Part shown: one piece after another, positions 5,345 through 6,788 of the stretch | Position numbering within the stretch: position 1 is the stretch's first letter | How the letters are laid out: every line of letters begins with the position of its first letter | From: Planctomycetota bacterium | GTDB taxonomy: Bacteria > Planctomycetota > PLA2 > JAEUHO01 | Direction of reading: 5' to 3' | NCBI GenBank assembly: GCA_024639415.1 | Contig: JAHEIK010000125.1 | Span: forward strand, 938 to 7,725 | Length of the DNA: 6,788 nucleotides | Notes under the pieces: generated by a model | The model's input: the letters and a program-made list of their open reading frames with translations, nothing else | Databases searched by the model: none | Told to the model about the DNA's origin: nothing | Translations under genes and position numbers: made by a program

Positions 5345-6610
5345 GTGCTCGGCGTGCGGCATGCCCTCCTCGGACTCCTCCTGCTCCTGCCCTGCCTGGG
5401 CGCGGCGGCGCCGGCGCACGCCAAGGACGCGCCCCCGCCGACGCCTGCGACCCGCCTGTGGAACGGGAGAGACAGCGCTCGCGAGGTCAAGGCCTGGATC
5501 AAGGAGTACGTCGGCGCCACGCCTGCGCGCCGCCAGGCGATCCGCGCGGCCCTGGACAGGCTCGGCTCGCTGAAGCTGAAGAGCGTCAAGAAGCACGGGA
5601 AGTCGATCCTCAAGGTCGTACGCAAGGCGGGCGCGAAGCTGACCAAGAAGTCGACCCAGAGCTTCACCCACGGCGGCCTTACGGGAGCGGTCCAGGTCCT
5701 TGGAGCGAAGAAGCGGCGTGGGTTGTTCGTCGCGCTGCACGGCGGCGGACAGGGCGTGGGCGACGGCAAGAACGCCCTGCAGAAGTGGAGCCTGGCCGGG
5801 GGTGACTGCATCGTCGTCGCGCCGACGACCCCGAAGAAGGTCGGCTCGGCCTGGAACCAGCCCGCGATCGAGCAGTGGGTCCTGGCCTTGATCGATGCGG
5901 CCAAGCGCACGTGGGACGTCGACACGAATCGCATCTACGTCGCCGGGCACTCCATGGGCGGCTACGGGACCTGGTCGCTGGGTAGCAGGCACGCGGACCG
6001 CTTCGCCGCGCTCAGCGCCTGTGCAGGCGGGCTGTTCGGCAGCTCCCGGGGCATCGCGCCGGGCCACGTACCGAATCTCCTGAACACGCCCATCTGGTTC
6101 TACAACTCCACCGACGACAAGCAGGTGCACTACGGAAGCTCTGCCAAGGCCCACGAGGTCCTGCAAGCGCTCAAGGCCGAGGGCTATCCGTACGTCTGGA
6201 AGTACGACCAGTACGACGACATCGGACACGGCCTACCCAAGAAGGGTCTGAAGCCGATCGTCGAGTGGATGCTCGAGCACGAGCGCGACCCGTACCCGAA
6301 GCACGTGGTCTGGGAGCCCTCACGCGCTCACAAGAGGCGTTTCGCATGGCTGGGCCGTCCGCGTGGGAGCACGCGCGTCGAGGGCCGCATCGACGGCAAC
6401 CGCATCACCCTCTCGGGAGCGTCCTCGGGCGAGACGACGGTCTACCTGAACCGCAGCCTGGTAGACCTGGCCAAGCCGATCCAGATCGTGCGCGGAGATA
6501 CGATCCTGTTCGAGGGGCTCGTACCCGCCCGTCTCTCCGTGCTGCTCGAGACGATCGCAGAGGACGAGGATCCTGCGTGTTGGTACTGCGCGGCGGTCAC
6601 GGTGCGCTGA
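5345..6610 (+). CDS. secreted alpha/beta-hydrolase (serine esterase / peptidase-like) with C-terminal beta domain
   Basis: This 421-residue protein probably hydrolyses an ester or peptide substrate outside the cytoplasm. It begins with a Sec signal peptide: hydrophobic core about 7-20 and likely cleavage after AHA (24-26). Residues 45-105 are helical and rich in lysine and arginine. The hydrolase domain (about 110-312) has HGGG (132-135, probable oxyanion hole), nucleophile elbow GHSMGG (201-206, Ser203), a likely acid in STDD (Asp257 or Asp258) and His295 in DIGHG. That order and spacing fit the esterase/PHB-depolymerase-like or S9-like alpha/beta-hydrolases. Residues about 318-421 form a small beta-rich domain of a kind I associate with planctomycete hydrolases; it carries CWYC (412-415), a possible disulfide. 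GTG at 5345 is the first start in the open frame and directly begins the signal peptide; a second in-frame GTG is at 5354. No good RBS is visible. The substrate cannot be named from sequence. Confidence 0.9.
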   Translation: MLGVRHALLGLLLLLPCLGAAAPAHAKDAPPPTPATRLWNGRDSAREVKAWIKEYVGATPARRQAIRAALDRLGSLKLKSVKKHGKSILKVVRKAGAKLTKKSTQSFTHGGLTGAVQVLGAKKRRGLFVALHGGGQGVGDGKNALQKWSLAGGDCIVVAPTTPKKVGSAWNQPAIEQWVLALIDAAKRTWDVDTNRIYVAGHSMGGYGTWSLGSRHADRFAALSACAGGLFGSSRGIAPGHVPNLLNTPIWFYNSTDDKQVHYGSSAKAHEVLQALKAEGYPYVWKYDQYDDIGHGLPKKGLKPIVEWMLEHERDPYPKHVVWEPSRAHKRRFAWLGRPRGSTRVEGRIDGNRITLSGASSGETTVYLNRSLVDLAKPIQIVRGDTILFEGLVPARLSVLLETIAEDEDPACWYCAAVTVR

Positions 6611-6623
6611 CAGAAGTGCTCGT

Positions 6624-6788
6624 CTAGGCGGCGTCCGAGCGTCCCAACAAGCCCTTGAGCCTCTGCCAGAAGCCCTTCGGCGTGACGACGACATCCTCGG
6701 ACTCGGCCTCGGGACGCGGCACCGCGATCATGCGACGCTCCTCGCGCACGGCGGGGACGCCGGCGGGCACCTGGTCGGTCGGGGCTTC
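6624..6788 (-). CDS. 3' end of an unidentified protein gene, running off the window
   Basis: The last 54 codons and TAG stop of a minus-strand frame are present; the frame is open from the window edge. Codon third positions are almost all G or C, as in the other genes here. The peptide has a proline/valine-rich then acidic stretch (RPEAESED) and ends in a short basic amphipathic tail containing GFWQRLKGLLGR. It converges on the hydrolase gene with 13 bases between the two stops, a spacing typical of real neighbours. I cannot assign a function. The acidic linker followed by an aromatic/basic helix could be a membrane- or partner-binding tail. Confidence 0.55.
   Translation of the reverse strand, partial: EAPTDQVPAGVPAVREERRMIAVPRPEAESEDVVVTPKGFWQRLKGLLGRSDAA

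Noticed and set aside
5326..5347. ATG at 5326 as the start of the hydrolase gene
   Set aside because: It is out of frame with the signal peptide and catalytic domain. The frame it opens is an Arg/Ala-rich shadow.
5218..6229. Two minus-strand open frames (238 and 309 codons) opposite the hydrolase
   Set aside because: The plus-strand hydrolase has a signal peptide, GHSMGG and a plausible catalytic triad. The antisense products have shadow-like composition.

Overview
The window is high-GC bacterial chromosomal DNA with strong G/C preference at third codon positions. The mix of a secreted alpha/beta-hydrolase with a small C-terminal beta domain, a divergent diadenylate cyclase and an orphan membrane-anchored protein would suit a planctomycete-like or myxobacterium-like lineage. 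That assignment is an impression from protein style; there is no rRNA or other marker here. No insertion sequence, integrase, tRNA or CRISPR array is visible.

Left part (2-2362, plus strand): the 3' three-quarters of an ABC-F ATPase, cut by the window edge, is followed after 51 bases by a 262-residue protein of unknown function with an N-terminal membrane segment. Next comes a 366-base non-coding gap (2363-2728) between convergent genes. It holds two hairpins and two pairs of direct repeats, one of which copies the last six codons and stop of the neighbouring corA.

Centre (2729-5221, minus strand): a likely two-gene operon, transcribed right to left. The first gene encodes a 492-residue protein whose last ~105 residues are a divergent diadenylate cyclase (DisA_N/DAC) domain. 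The second encodes a CorA-type Mg2+/Co2+ channel. This is the most interesting unit in the window: a putative c-di-AMP enzyme with an unusual active-site motif and a large uncharacterised N-terminal region, paired with a divalent-cation importer.

Right part (5222-6788): a 123-base divergent intergenic region with repeated AGGATC half-sites separates the cyclase from a plus-strand gene for a secreted serine esterase/peptidase-like hydrolase. That gene starts with GTG, has no clear Shine-Dalgarno sequence and may be leaderless. A minus-strand gene, of which only the last 54 codons are present, converges on it with 13 bases between the two stops.

The genes do not form one pathway. The only functional link I can argue for is the cyclase-CorA pair, where second-messenger signalling could be tied to divalent-cation uptake.
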